Positions 8,706 to 17,423 of a DNA stretch of 64,000 bases are shown here, piece by piece. Location of the stretch: contig NZ_JAJERB010000003.1 in assembly GCF_020685205.1 (NCBI RefSeq), forward strand, positions 186,001 to 250,000, in the 5' to 3' direction. The notes under the pieces were generated by a model. That model was not told the DNA's origin. It did not search any database and saw only the letters and a program-made list of their open reading frames with translations. The position numbers and the translations under genes were made by a program. Positions within the stretch are counted from its first letter, which is position 1, and every line of letters starts with the position of its first letter. The DNA comes from Hymenobacter translucens. Its GTDB lineage: Bacteria; Bacteroidota; Bacteroidia; Cytophagales; Hymenobacteraceae.

Positions 8706-11006
8706 ATGAAAAACGTTACGCTGCTCGCCTTACTCCTCTGCGCGGTGCTGGCCCGGCCGGCGCTGGCCCAGACGCCCATAACCATTGCCGCGGCCCGCGC
8801 CATGGACCCGGGCTTTAACGCCTCCGGCTCAACCGTCACGGTGCGGGGCGTGGTTACCAACGGGGCCGAGCTGCGCGACATACGCTACCTGCAGGACGCC
8901 ACCGGTGGTATTGCCGCCTATTCACCGGCCCTCGTCGTCGGCATAAACCAGGGCGACAGTATCCAGGTAACGGGTACGCTCAAAAATTTCCGCGGCCTGC
9001 TGGAGCTGGACCCGGTTACGTCCATCACCGTGCTGGCCGGTAACCGCCCGCTGCCCTCTCCGGTAGTCTTCCCGGCCGGTGGCCTTACCGCCGCCTTTGC
9101 CGAGCAGTATGAGGGGCGGCTGGTGCGCCTGAATGGCCTGACGTCCATCAACACGCTGTCGGGGGCGCCGGTGACGGCCTTTTCCAACACGACGTTCCGG
9201 ATCAACAACGACCCCAACACGGTGCTCTTCGTGAATGCCGGCTCCAGCGGACCCAACGGCCTGATTGGCAAGCCCTCCCCGACCGGGACCTTCGACGCCA
9301 TCGGCATCATGAGCCAGTTCACGAACCTGGCGCCCGGCGCCAATGGCTATCAGCTGCTGCCCCGCCTCTATACCGACTTCCTGCAGGGCAACACACCGAA
9401 CCTGCTCAACTCTCCCCGACCCACGAACATCACTACCACCGGCTTTACGGTAAACTTCCTGACCCAGAACGCCGGCAATACCAAGCTGGAGTATGCCACG
9501 ACGCCGGCGGGTCCTTTTACGGCCGTTATCAGTACCTCCAGCACCACCCAGCACAGCCTGGCCATTACGGGTCTGCAGCCGGCTACAGTGTACTACATCA
9601 AGGCCAGTTCGAGCAATGCCACCGGCCTGTCGGAGTCCCGGGTGATACCGATGATTACGGCCTCGCTTTCCAGCGGTAAGATGCGCTCTTACTTCACCAA
9701 CCCCGTGAACACGAGCCTGGCGCTGCCCGGCAACAACGCGCTGTACCTGCCCAACGGCGCCATTGCCGATACGCTGGCCCGCTACATCAACCGCGCCCAG
9801 GAAACCATTGATCTGGCCATCTATAACTGGAACAACCAGGTATTGTTGAACGCGGTAAACGCCGCCAAGGCCCGGGGCGTAAACGTGCGGGTTATTTTCG
9901 AGGCCACCAACGCCAACCTGAGCATGAACAGCCTGAGCGCCACCATCCCGCGCGTAGGCCGCCAGACCACGCAGAACATCATGCACAACAAGTTTGTGGT
10001 GATTGACGCCAACAGCACCAACCCCAATGCGGCGTGGGTGTGGACCGGCTCCACCAACTGGACCCCGGCACAGCTAAGCACCGACCGCAACAACTCTATT
10101 GCCCTGCAGGACCAGAGCCTGGCCCGGGTGTACACCATGGAATTCAACGAGATGTGGGGCGGCGGCACCCAATCTACGGCTGTGTTCGGCTCGCGCAAGA
10201 CCGACAACACCCCGCACTACTTCAACATCGGCGGCAAGCTGGTAGAGTCGTGGTTCTCGCCCACCGACAACGTGAACGGCCGTCTGATCGAAGCCATCCA
10301 GAGCGCCGACAACGACCTGCACATTGCCACCATGCTCATCACGCAAAGCGACATCGGCCGCGCCATCCGCGACCATGTTGCGCAGCGCAACATTGCCGGC
10401 TGCTCGGAAGTGCTGGTAGACGACACGACCAGCAGCACCGCCTCCGGCCCCATCTTCCGCACGATCCGCACCTCGCTGGGTAACCGCGTGCTGGTGAACA
10501 ACGTGGCCGGCATCATGCACCACAAGTACGCCATCATGGATGCCGGCGCTTCGCAGTCGGACCCGCAGGTGTTCGTGGGCTCACACAACTGGAGCCTTTC
10601 GGCCAACACCGAAAACGACGAGAACACGCTGATTGTGCACGACGCCAAAATCGTGAACCAGTACTACCAGGAGTTCTACCGCCGTATCACCGACCAGAAC
10701 CGCGCGGGCGTCACGCCCTGCACCCTGATTCTGGCAACCCGCTCCGGTACGGTGCAGCAGAGCACGATGCAGGTGTACCCGAACCCGGCCCGGGGTCAGT
10801 TCCAGCTCAAGCTGGCCGACGCTTCGGCCCGCACCGTCAGCATCACGCTGCGCGACGCCACCGGCCGCGTGGTACTCACCGCAACCAAGCCTTACACCGC
10901 CGGCCAGGACCTGACCGTGGACGCTTCCCAGCTGCGCAGCGGCCTGTACCTGGTACAGGTAGTTACGCCCGAGTCGATCCAGACCGGCCGCGTGGTAGTG
11001 GAGTAG
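8706..11006 (+). CDS. Secreted phospholipase D-like protein with type IX sorting domain
   Basis: 766-residue exported protein. Order: signal peptide ending ALAQ; OB-like domain (about 22-240); fibronectin III domain (about 240-330) followed by two HKD half-sites of a PLD-fold hydrolase. The first is IMHNKFVVIDANSTN with His near 427, the second IMHHKYAIMDAGASQ with His near 604. Each is followed by the GS.NW element (GSTNWT, GSHNWS). A C-terminal Por secretion-system domain starts at VYPNPARG (about 690). Family members include phospholipases and nucleases; which reaction this one catalyses is unknown. The sorting tail predicts export through the type IX system and release or surface attachment. 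Start chosen at the signal peptide. Confidence 0.9.
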   Translation: MKNVTLLALLLCAVLARPALAQTPITIAAARAMDPGFNASGSTVTVRGVVTNGAELRDIRYLQDATGGIAAYSPALVVGINQGDSIQVTGTLKNFRGLLELDPVTSITVLAGNRPLPSPVVFPAGGLTAAFAEQYEGRLVRLNGLTSINTLSGAPVTAFSNTTFRINNDPNTVLFVNAGSSGPNGLIGKPSPTGTFDAIGIMSQFTNLAPGANGYQLLPRLYTDFLQGNTPNLLNSPRPTNITTTGFTVNFLTQNAGNTKLEYATTPAGPFTAVISTSSTTQHSLAITGLQPATVYYIKASSSNATGLSESRVIPMITASLSSGKMRSYFTNPVNTSLALPGNNALYLPNGAIADTLARYINRAQETIDLAIYNWNNQVLLNAVNAAKARGVNVRVIFEATNANLSMNSLSATIPRVGRQTTQNIMHNKFVVIDANSTNPNAAWVWTGSTNWTPAQLSTDRNNSIALQDQSLARVYTMEFNEMWGGGTQSTAVFGSRKTDNTPHYFNIGGKLVESWFSPTDNVNGRLIEAIQSADNDLHIATMLITQSDIGRAIRDHVAQRNIAGCSEVLVDDTTSSTASGPIFRTIRTSLGNRVLVNNVAGIMHHKYAIMDAGASQSDPQVFVGSHNWSLSANTENDENTLIVHDAKIVNQYYQEFYRRITDQNRAGVTPCTLILATRSGTVQQSTMQVYPNPARGQFQLKLADASARTVSITLRDATGRVVLTATKPYTAGQDLTVDASQLRSGLYLVQVVTPESIQTGRVVVE

Positions 11007-11048
11007 GTTGGCTAGTGGCGGATGGCTTTTAGCTGTTGGCCTGCCGCT
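11007..11048. repeat. Heptad repeat F after the PLD gene
   Basis: Period-7 units directly after the stop codon: GTTGGCT, AGTGGCG, GATGGCT, TTTAGCT, GTTGGCC, TGCCGCT. The GGCT/AGCT core falls at the same position of each unit. It runs into the terminator stem. Confidence 0.6.
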
Positions 11049-11092
11049 ATAAAAAGGGCCCGCTCAGTGATGAGCGGGCCCTTTTTATAGCG
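11045..11092. terminator. Bidirectional terminator between PLD gene and mutS2
   Basis: Perfect 22-base inverted repeat (11045-11066 with 11071-11092) around the loop GTGA. The core is GGGCCCGCTCA/TGAGCGGGCCC flanked by A5 and T5 tracts, so it can end transcription from both convergent genes. Confidence 0.92.
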
Positions 11093-11134
11093 TTACTGCG
11101 GGTAAAGCGCGTTACGCCGAGCTGGTGCTCGGCG

Positions 11135-13552
11135 CTACTTCAGCACGACCACCGTGGCGCCGTCGCCGCCCCGGTCGGCATGCTCGTCGGCTACGCTGGC
11201 TACTTCCCGGACTTTGCGGACGTAGTCGCGCACGACCTGACGAAGCACGCCGTTGCCGCGGCCGTGCAGAAACTTCAGCTCGGGAATGCCCAGCATCACG
11301 GCGTCGTCCACGAAGGCCATGACTTTTAGCAGCGCGTCTTCGGCCCGCTCCCCGCGCAAATCGAGTGTCGGACTGAAGCTGGCCATCCGGCCGGTGATGT
11401 CCATGCCGCTGCCCCCGCCACCGACGCTGGCTTTTTCGGCTTTCCGCTCCCGCTCTTTTACTTCGGCCCGGCTGATCTTTTCCAGCTGGCTGACCTTGGC
11501 CAGGGTTTTCATGCCCCCAAACGAAACTTCGGCGGTTTTGCCTTTCAGGCCCATGATTTCGCCGTAACCCTCCTGCCCCATCAGAGCGACCTTGTCGCCC
11601 ACTTTGAGCGTGGCGGGGTCAGCGGCTTCGCGGGTGGCCCGGGGCTTGGGCGGCTCGATCTGCAGCTCCTCGCGCACGAACGTGTCGAGCTTCTGCCGGG
11701 CCTGCTTGGTTTGCTCTTTGTCGGCCTGGGACGAGCGGATTTCAGCAATGGTAGCCTCGATCTGCTGGTTGGTGTCCTTGAGCAAAAGCTTGGCTTTGGC
11801 TTTGGCGTCGCGCAGCACGTCGAGGCGGGTTTCGTCGAGGTACTGCTTGAGGTCCTGGTATTCCTGGGCGGCTTTCTTCATGCGCCGCTCCTGCTTTTCA
11901 GCTTCCGCGGAGCGCTGCTCGAGGTCGGCCTTTTCCTTTTCCAGTCCTTCCAGCAGCCGGTCGTAGCGGATCTTGTCCTTGCCCACGAGCTGGGTGGCCC
12001 GCTCCACGATCTGCTTGGGCAGGCCGATCTTACGGGCAATTTCGATGGCGAAGCTCGAGCCCGGCTTGCCGATTTCGAGGCGGTACAGCGGCTGCAGCCG
12101 CTCGGGGTCGTAGCGCATGGCGCCGTTCACAATGCCCGGGGCCCGCTCGGCGTAGTTTTTCAGGTTGGTGTAGTGCGTCGTGATGACGCCAAACGAGCGG
12201 GCGCGGTTGAGCTCGTCGAGCACGGCTTCGGCAATGGCTCCGCCCAGGGCAGGCTCGGTGCCCGTACCAAATTCGTCGATGAGCACCAGGCTGCGCTTGC
12301 CGGCGTACATCAGGAATTGCTTCATGCTGAGCAGGTGAGACGAGTACGTGCTCAAATCGTTTTCCAGGCTCTGCTCGTCGCCGATGTCGAGGAAGATGTC
12401 GTCGAACACGCCGGCCGCCGAACCGTCGCCGGCCGGGATGAGCAGGCCGCACTGCAGCATGTACTGCACCAGGCCCACCGTCTTCATGGCTACCGACTTA
12501 CCGCCGGCGTTGGGCCCCGAAATCAGCAGGATGCGCTGGTCAGGGTTCAGCTCCACGTTGAGCGGCACCACTTCGCGGGAGTTGTCCTTGAGCTCCCTGA
12601 AGGTGAGGTACAGCAGCGGGTGGCGCACGTTCTTCCACTGAATCAGCGGGCGGGGGTGCAGTTCGGGCAGGGAGGCTTCGAGGCGACCGGCCAGCAGGGC
12701 CTTGGCCCGGATAAAGTCAAGCAGACCAAGGTACTGGTACGCCTTGCGCAGGTCGGCAATGTGGGGACGCAGCTGGTCTGTGAGGGCCGTAAGGATGCGA
12801 ATCAGCTCACGCTGGTAGGCATTCTCCAGGTCCTTGATATCATTGTTGAGCTCAAACACCGCCTCCGGCTCGATAAAGACCGTCTGGCCCGAAGCCGACT
12901 CGTCGTGAATCAGACCCTTAACGCGGCGCTTGTGCTCGGCAATGACGGGCAGCACGAGGCGGCCCCCACGGATGGTGGGCTCGGCCTCGCCGGGAATCCA
13001 GCCTTCGGACTTGGCGTGGCGCAGGATGCCGGCAATCTGCTTGCGCAGCATGCCCTGCCGGGCAATCAGCTCCTGGCGCAGCTGCATCAGCAAGGGTGAG
13101 GCGTTGTCGCGCACCAGCCCTTCGTCGTCCACCACCTTGTCGAGGGCGGCCAGCAGGTTGCGGTCCACCTGCACGCCGATGCCCAGCAGGCGCAGCGTGG
13201 GATAAAGCGTTTCCTCGGCCTGGGTGAAGAAAAGCAAAGCCTGGCGGATGGTCCGCAGACTCATCTTCAGGGCAAAGAAGGCGGGCACGTCGAGGTAGGC
13301 ACCGGGCAGGCTGGCCCGCACCAGATACGGGTGAACGTCGTGGTAATGCTGGCTGGGAAAGTCGGCACCCGACTGCAGCAGGGTGCGGAACTCGTCGGTT
13401 TGCAGCAGCAGCCGATGGAGCTGGTCGTGCTTGGTCTGGAACGTCATCTTGGCCACGAACTGGCGGCCCAGGGCACTCAGACACAGGCCATCCAGCATCT
13501 CGCGCAACTGCGCGAAGCCAATTTTCTGCTCGAAATTCTGCGGTAAAATCAA
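11135..13552 (-). CDS. mutS2: Endonuclease MutS2
   Basis: 805-residue MutS-family ATPase with a C-terminal Smr nuclease. It suppresses recombination, and in other bacteria it helps to resolve collided ribosomes. Visible: Walker A GPNAGGKS (about 337-344), DIGDEQSLENDLSTYSSH (Walker B and signature region), LIDEFGTGTEP, a long Lys/Glu-rich coiled coil (about 520-640), a KOW-like segment (VGDKVALMGQEGYGEI), and the Smr domain LDLRGERAEDAL...HGRGNGVLR near the end. The start is TTG at 13552: the residues after it (ILPQNFEQKIGF) match the usual beginning of Bacteroidetes MutS2, and no in-frame ATG lies close. Confidence 0.95.
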   Translation of the reverse strand: MILPQNFEQKIGFAQLREMLDGLCLSALGRQFVAKMTFQTKHDQLHRLLLQTDEFRTLLQSGADFPSQHYHDVHPYLVRASLPGAYLDVPAFFALKMSLRTIRQALLFFTQAEETLYPTLRLLGIGVQVDRNLLAALDKVVDDEGLVRDNASPLLMQLRQELIARQGMLRKQIAGILRHAKSEGWIPGEAEPTIRGGRLVLPVIAEHKRRVKGLIHDESASGQTVFIEPEAVFELNNDIKDLENAYQRELIRILTALTDQLRPHIADLRKAYQYLGLLDFIRAKALLAGRLEASLPELHPRPLIQWKNVRHPLLYLTFRELKDNSREVVPLNVELNPDQRILLISGPNAGGKSVAMKTVGLVQYMLQCGLLIPAGDGSAAGVFDDIFLDIGDEQSLENDLSTYSSHLLSMKQFLMYAGKRSLVLIDEFGTGTEPALGGAIAEAVLDELNRARSFGVITTHYTNLKNYAERAPGIVNGAMRYDPERLQPLYRLEIGKPGSSFAIEIARKIGLPKQIVERATQLVGKDKIRYDRLLEGLEKEKADLEQRSAEAEKQERRMKKAAQEYQDLKQYLDETRLDVLRDAKAKAKLLLKDTNQQIEATIAEIRSSQADKEQTKQARQKLDTFVREELQIEPPKPRATREAADPATLKVGDKVALMGQEGYGEIMGLKGKTAEVSFGGMKTLAKVSQLEKISRAEVKERERKAEKASVGGGGSGMDITGRMASFSPTLDLRGERAEDALLKVMAFVDDAVMLGIPELKFLHGRGNGVLRQVVRDYVRKVREVASVADEHADRGGDGATVVVLK

Positions 13553-13770
13553 GTGAGGTGCGGGTATGAGGAATAAAATCGGAATGGGATGCGAAGGTAA
13601 ACATCTGCCAGCCCCGGAAAGATTCAGATTCTCTGATTTATCCGGCCTGCATTTTTTCCGGCTTTCACAAGCCGGGCCTTACGCATCGGTCACCCGGCTG
13701 CGGGCACCCGGCCACCGGCTTTATTTTCAGTTTACGAAGAATCTTTATTCAGAATACAGGCTATTCCTGA

Positions 13771-13779
13771 TAGATTTGC
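13771..13779 (+). promoter_or_regulatory. Promoter -7 box of the YCF48-like lipoprotein gene
   Basis: TAGATTTGC matches TAnnTTTG. It lies 20 bases before the ATG at 13799, with a TTTA at 13744-13747 at roughly -33 spacing. The surrounding 100 bases are clearly AT-richer than the genes. The rest of the 13553-13798 gap shows nothing else. Confidence 0.55.
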
Positions 13780-13798
13780 CCTCCCTATATTCCGATTA

Positions 13799-14818
13799 AT
13801 GCGAAAAATTCTACAACCTCTCCTCTTTACAAGCCTTTTAGTCGCTTCCTGTACTGAAGAAGAAAAGTACCAGCCCCTGGCTTTCTCCACTATGCGCTTC
13901 GAGGAGCTGAAGCCGGCGGCTTCGGCCGGTAAGGAGCTGCGCGCCATCGACTTTCTCACGGTTAATCAAGGCGTGGCGGGCGGCAGCAACGGCCTGCTGC
14001 TGACCACCGCCGACGGCGGGCAGACCTGGCAGACCCTGACGCCGAATCCGGGCCTGGGCACCATCAACAAGCTGGTGATGACCTCGGCCACCACCATCTG
14101 GGCGGCCACCGAGTACGGCATTCAGCACAGCACCAACGGCGGCCAGTCCTGGCAGCAGCGGGCGGGGGGTACCTTTACGGATGTGCAGTTCGTGACCAGC
14201 CTGATCGGGTACGCTACCGCCGGCAACGGCTCCATCATCAAGACCACCAACGGGGGCATCTCCTGGTTTAACTCGTTTGTGGCCCAGTTTGGCGCTCCGC
14301 CCCTGCGGGGCGTTTCCTTTTCTGCGCCCGACTCCGGCATGGTTGTGGGCGACGACCAGCGGATGCTGACGACCACCAACGGCGGCTCTACCTGGGTGCA
14401 GAAAGGCAGTCAGGGCTCGGGCAGCCAGCGGGACGTGCTCGACGTGCTGCGCCTTCGCTCGGGCAGCTACTTTGTGGTGGGCACGGCCGGCATCGGCGTG
14501 CCCTCCTTTGGCATCACCGGCTTCCGGGCCGTGCAGGCCCGCCCCGACGGCACCGTGCTTGAAACCCTGGAGGCCCACCCCCGCAATACCTTTCCGACTA
14601 ATGGCCTGGCGCAGTGGCAAGGCCGGGTGGTGGGTGTGGGCAACGGCAACGTGATCCGCCAGCACGCCGAGTTCGGCAAGGAGGGCTCGCCCTGGGTGCA
14701 GGTGCACGGGCCCGACGGCGCTTCGTTCCAGCGCAGCTACCTCGCCGCCGACTTCGCCGATGCCAACACCTTTTACGCCGTCAGCAAGGATGGCGTGATT
14801 ACCCGGTTTCATTACTAG
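13799..14818 (+). CDS. Lipoprotein with YCF48/BNR-like beta-propeller repeats
   Basis: 339-residue outer-membrane or periplasmic lipoprotein; lipobox VASC. The body repeats Asp-box type units of the form TTADGGQTWQ, STNGGQSWQ, TTNGGISW and TTNGGSTW at spacings of about 40 residues. These occur in YCF48-like and sialidase-like beta propellers. No catalytic residues are evident, so a binding or assembly role is more likely than an enzyme. It opens a run of three same-strand exported-protein genes separated only by heptad repeat junctions. Confidence 0.85.
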   Translation: MRKILQPLLFTSLLVASCTEEEKYQPLAFSTMRFEELKPAASAGKELRAIDFLTVNQGVAGGSNGLLLTTADGGQTWQTLTPNPGLGTINKLVMTSATTIWAATEYGIQHSTNGGQSWQQRAGGTFTDVQFVTSLIGYATAGNGSIIKTTNGGISWFNSFVAQFGAPPLRGVSFSAPDSGMVVGDDQRMLTTTNGGSTWVQKGSQGSGSQRDVLDVLRLRSGSYFVVGTAGIGVPSFGITGFRAVQARPDGTVLETLEAHPRNTFPTNGLAQWQGRVVGVGNGNVIRQHAEFGKEGSPWVQVHGPDGASFQRSYLAADFADANTFYAVSKDGVITRFHY

Positions 14819-14910
14819 TTGATTGCTGATTGTTTAAAAAGCTGCTCTACCCTTCTGTCTCCCAACAAGCAGCAACCAACACTCATCAACTAGCCACATC
14901 CCATCAGTCG
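14815..14910. repeat. Heptad repeat pair B
   Basis: Left arm CTAGTTG, ATTGCTG, ATTGTTT (14815-14835), overlapping the stop codon of the preceding gene. Right arm, in the complementary sense, CCAACAA, GCAGCAA, CCAACAC, TCATCAA, CTAGCCA, CATCCCA, TCAGTCG (14862-14910). It ends 9 bases before the ATG of the next gene. Period 7 holds throughout; only 26 bases separate the arms. Confidence 0.75.
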
Positions 14911-14919
14911 CTTTCCCCA

Positions 14920-15555
14920 ATGACTAAATTTCTACTTACCGGCCTGCTGCTGGCCGGTTCCTCGGTAGCGGCGCAGGCCCAGATCAGCAACTTCAGCTGG
15001 CTTATCGGGGGCGGAGCCGTGATGACCCGCGGTACGGCTCCCGTGCGCGTGGAGCAGCTGCTCGACTCGGGCATCCAGAACGAAACCTACGAGGTGCGGT
15101 CCGTCAACAGCGACGCGCTGCTGTTGACGTTCGGCCTAAGCTACAGCGCCCCGCTTTACCAGTTCAGCGACGAGCAGGCCCTGGGCATCTGCCTGAACGC
15201 CACCGGCGGCATCCAGGGTGCTACCAACGACCAGCAGGACAACCAGCGCCTGCTTGCCGACTTTCCGCAGTACGCCACCTACCGCTATGGAGCCAAGTCG
15301 TCGAAGCACTCCAAGTCGACCTTCGGGCTGGGCCTGGGGGCCGGCTACCGCTTCGGCTACACCCTGCCCATGATTCCCTACAGCGCCCCGAGCGTGATGG
15401 CAGAGGTGGTGTACGGGGGCCGAAAAACCGACTGGTACCTGCGCCTGAGCACCGATCCGGTGGCCCGGCAGTTCTACAACGAGTTTTCAAGCGAGGGCAA
15501 GGTGAAGTCTTTTTCCGTGCGCGAAACGCAGCTTCAGCTCGGCTATACCTTTTAA
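14920..15555 (+). CDS. Outer-membrane beta-barrel family protein
   Basis: 211-residue exported protein. A clear signal peptide (LLTGLLLAGSSVAAQAQ) is followed by alternating amphipathic strands (LLTFGLSYSAPLYQF, STFGLGLGAGYRFGYTL, SVMAEVVYGG). The last residues, VRETQLQLGYTF, end in Phe, as outer-membrane barrels recognised by the BAM complex usually do. Function unknown. The ATG at 14920 starts directly at the signal peptide; an in-frame start at 14830 would translate the repeat array. Confidence 0.8.
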   Translation: MTKFLLTGLLLAGSSVAAQAQISNFSWLIGGGAVMTRGTAPVRVEQLLDSGIQNETYEVRSVNSDALLLTFGLSYSAPLYQFSDEQALGICLNATGGIQGATNDQQDNQRLLADFPQYATYRYGAKSSKHSKSTFGLGLGAGYRFGYTLPMIPYSAPSVMAEVVYGGRKTDWYLRLSTDPVARQFYNEFSSEGKVKSFSVRETQLQLGYTF

Positions 15556-15561
15556 ATCAGA

Positions 15562-15701
15562 GCTTAGGTCTTAGGAACTTAGGGCTTAGTCGCCTGCTCC
15601 TGAGCCTTGCTCCAATTGCCAGGTATCCGGTGCCCAATGCCAACGGCCTGCCCTATCACCATCCCACTAAGCCCTACGACCTACGTCCCTAAGACCTACC
15701 A
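15562..15701. repeat. Heptad repeat pair C
   Basis: Left arm GCTTAGG, TCTTAGG, then one 8-base unit AACTTAGG, then GCTTAGT (15562-15590), starting 6 bases after a stop codon. Right arm ACTAAGC, CCTACGA, CCTACGT, one 8-base unit CCCTAAGA, CCTACCA (15666-15701). It is complementary in sense and ends one base before the next ATG. Both arms contain a single 8-base unit. Confidence 0.75.
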
Positions 15702-15702
15702 A

Positions 15703-17334
15703 ATGAAGCTTTTTATCCTGCTGGCCGCCGGCCTGCTTGCCACGGCTACCTTCCCGGGCGCCATAACCGTCTTTGCCCAGCCTACGCCGGTCCAGACGAT
15801 TTCCCTCGACCCGCGGGAAATGCTCGGGGGCGTGGTGCACCTGACCAACCAGAACACCGTACTGCTGCTTTCCAACAGCGAAACGCCCGACGTGCGCGTC
15901 CGCACCCTCGGCCCCGACGGACAGACGCTATGGGAAGCCAAGCTGACCCGCTTTCAGCAGATTAAAGGTGGCAGCCGCCGCTCCGGCCTGTTTGCCGAGG
16001 CCGAGGAAGAAACCTCGTCGAGCACCCTGGCGCCGGTGCAGGTATACACCAGCGGCAACGACCTGTACGCGGTCGAAATCATCAGCGAGAACGTAGCCCG
16101 CAAGCAGGGCAAGGGCGGGGAGCTGAAGGCCGGCCAGGTGCTGGTGCAGCACCTCAACGAGAAAGGCCAGCTGGACCGCGCCGCCTTCGATGCTCCGGCT
16201 GAGATTAAGCGGGTCGACCGCCGGGTGCTGAGCACCTACGTGGAAGACGGCGTTCTGTACCGCATCACCGAGGAGCGCAACGAGCGCGAGGACATGGCCC
16301 AGCACGTGCTGGAAAAGTACCCGATGGCCACCCGTAAAATGGAGCGGGTCCTGCTCAAGCTGCCCGAGACGCCCGAGCGGACCCGCATGAACGTGTTCTA
16401 CAACGAGTGGGGCTACCTCGGCCACCGGGCGGGCCAGACCTATATGTTCCGTCGCCTGAAGGGCCACGGTAAAAAGGAGTCGTTCCGGGACATGCCGATG
16501 GAATACCAGATTCTGACGCTCGACAACAACGGCGCTACTACCGGCGGCTTCACCACCACCCTGGGCCTGGAGCCCAAAACCCAGCCCGCTTACTCGGCCT
16601 ACTCCATGCCCCAGCTGCAGGAGCAGCAGCACCTCTACAAGGCCGTCACGCGGGGCAAGTACATCTACGACGAGTACGATGTCAGCTCGGGCGGCATCGG
16701 GGAGTTCTTTCTGGACTATGCTACCGGCGAGGTGCTAATTTTCGGGGAATTCTCCAAGGATGGCGACTTCGGCAACCAAGAGGGCCTGTTCGTGCGGCGC
16801 TACGACGTGTCGGGCAAGGTAGTGCAGCAGACCCAGACCCTTTACCCCAAGGAAATGAAGGCCACCGCACCCAACGCCTTTGCCGGCTCCGAGCTGGCCG
16901 GGGCCATGCGCTCCTACATGTTCAGCCTCGACCCGCTCGACGGCAGCCTGGAGTTCGGTATCCGCAAGTTCGGCATGATGGGCGGAGGCGGCGGCCTGTT
17001 CCGGGTGCGCCTCGACAAGGACCTGAAGTACCTGGGCTACTCGTACCAGGAAAAGGACAAAAGCACGAAGGGCCTGCTCACCCCGGTCAACTACGTAAGC
17101 CCCTTCTGGCTGTACAAGCGCGACGGCACCGACACCGTTTCCCGCCTGCTCGGCTCGAAAATCAACTCGTTTGACGCCCCGGCCTACGCCGCCCTGGAAA
17201 AGCTGCGGCTGCAGCCCGCCGCCAAGGCCTCGGACAAGAAAGAGTACTACCTCTCGCCCACCGGTGCCGGCTCGGGCCTGCTGCTGGAGCGCATCACCGT
17301 GCTGGGCGGCAAGCTCAGCGTGTATAAGATTTAA
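15703..17334 (+). CDS. Secreted protein of unknown function
   Basis: 543-residue exported protein, not recognised. A signal peptide (residues 1-25, ending VFAQ) is followed by a long beta-rich region without repeats that I can name. There are frequent short strand-turn motifs (VYTSGNDLYAVEI, LFVRRYDVSGKVV, FRVRLDKDLKYLGY) of the kind found in irregular beta-propeller or WD-like folds. There is no C-terminal type IX sorting motif and no lipobox. The ATG at 15703 opens the signal peptide and sits directly behind heptad array C. A terminator follows. Confidence 0.72.
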   Translation: MKLFILLAAGLLATATFPGAITVFAQPTPVQTISLDPREMLGGVVHLTNQNTVLLLSNSETPDVRVRTLGPDGQTLWEAKLTRFQQIKGGSRRSGLFAEAEEETSSSTLAPVQVYTSGNDLYAVEIISENVARKQGKGGELKAGQVLVQHLNEKGQLDRAAFDAPAEIKRVDRRVLSTYVEDGVLYRITEERNEREDMAQHVLEKYPMATRKMERVLLKLPETPERTRMNVFYNEWGYLGHRAGQTYMFRRLKGHGKKESFRDMPMEYQILTLDNNGATTGGFTTTLGLEPKTQPAYSAYSMPQLQEQQHLYKAVTRGKYIYDEYDVSSGGIGEFFLDYATGEVLIFGEFSKDGDFGNQEGLFVRRYDVSGKVVQQTQTLYPKEMKATAPNAFAGSELAGAMRSYMFSLDPLDGSLEFGIRKFGMMGGGGGLFRVRLDKDLKYLGYSYQEKDKSTKGLLTPVNYVSPFWLYKRDGTDTVSRLLGSKINSFDAPAYAALEKLRLQPAAKASDKKEYYLSPTGAGSGLLLERITVLGGKLSVYKI

Positions 17335-17356
17335 GTGACCTGCTTTGGTGCAGCAG

Positions 17357-17389
17357 AAAGCCCGACTGGTAAACCAGTTGGGCTTTTTT
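17357..17389 (+). terminator. Rho-independent terminator
   Basis: Stem AAAGCCCGACTGGT (17357-17370) pairs with ACCAGTTGGGCTTT (17373-17386) with one G.T pair, running into a T6 tract. It ends the three-gene exported-protein run. Confidence 0.9.
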
Positions 17390-17423
17390 AGTGAACAATC
17401 CTTGAAACCAGAGACTCAGGCTC

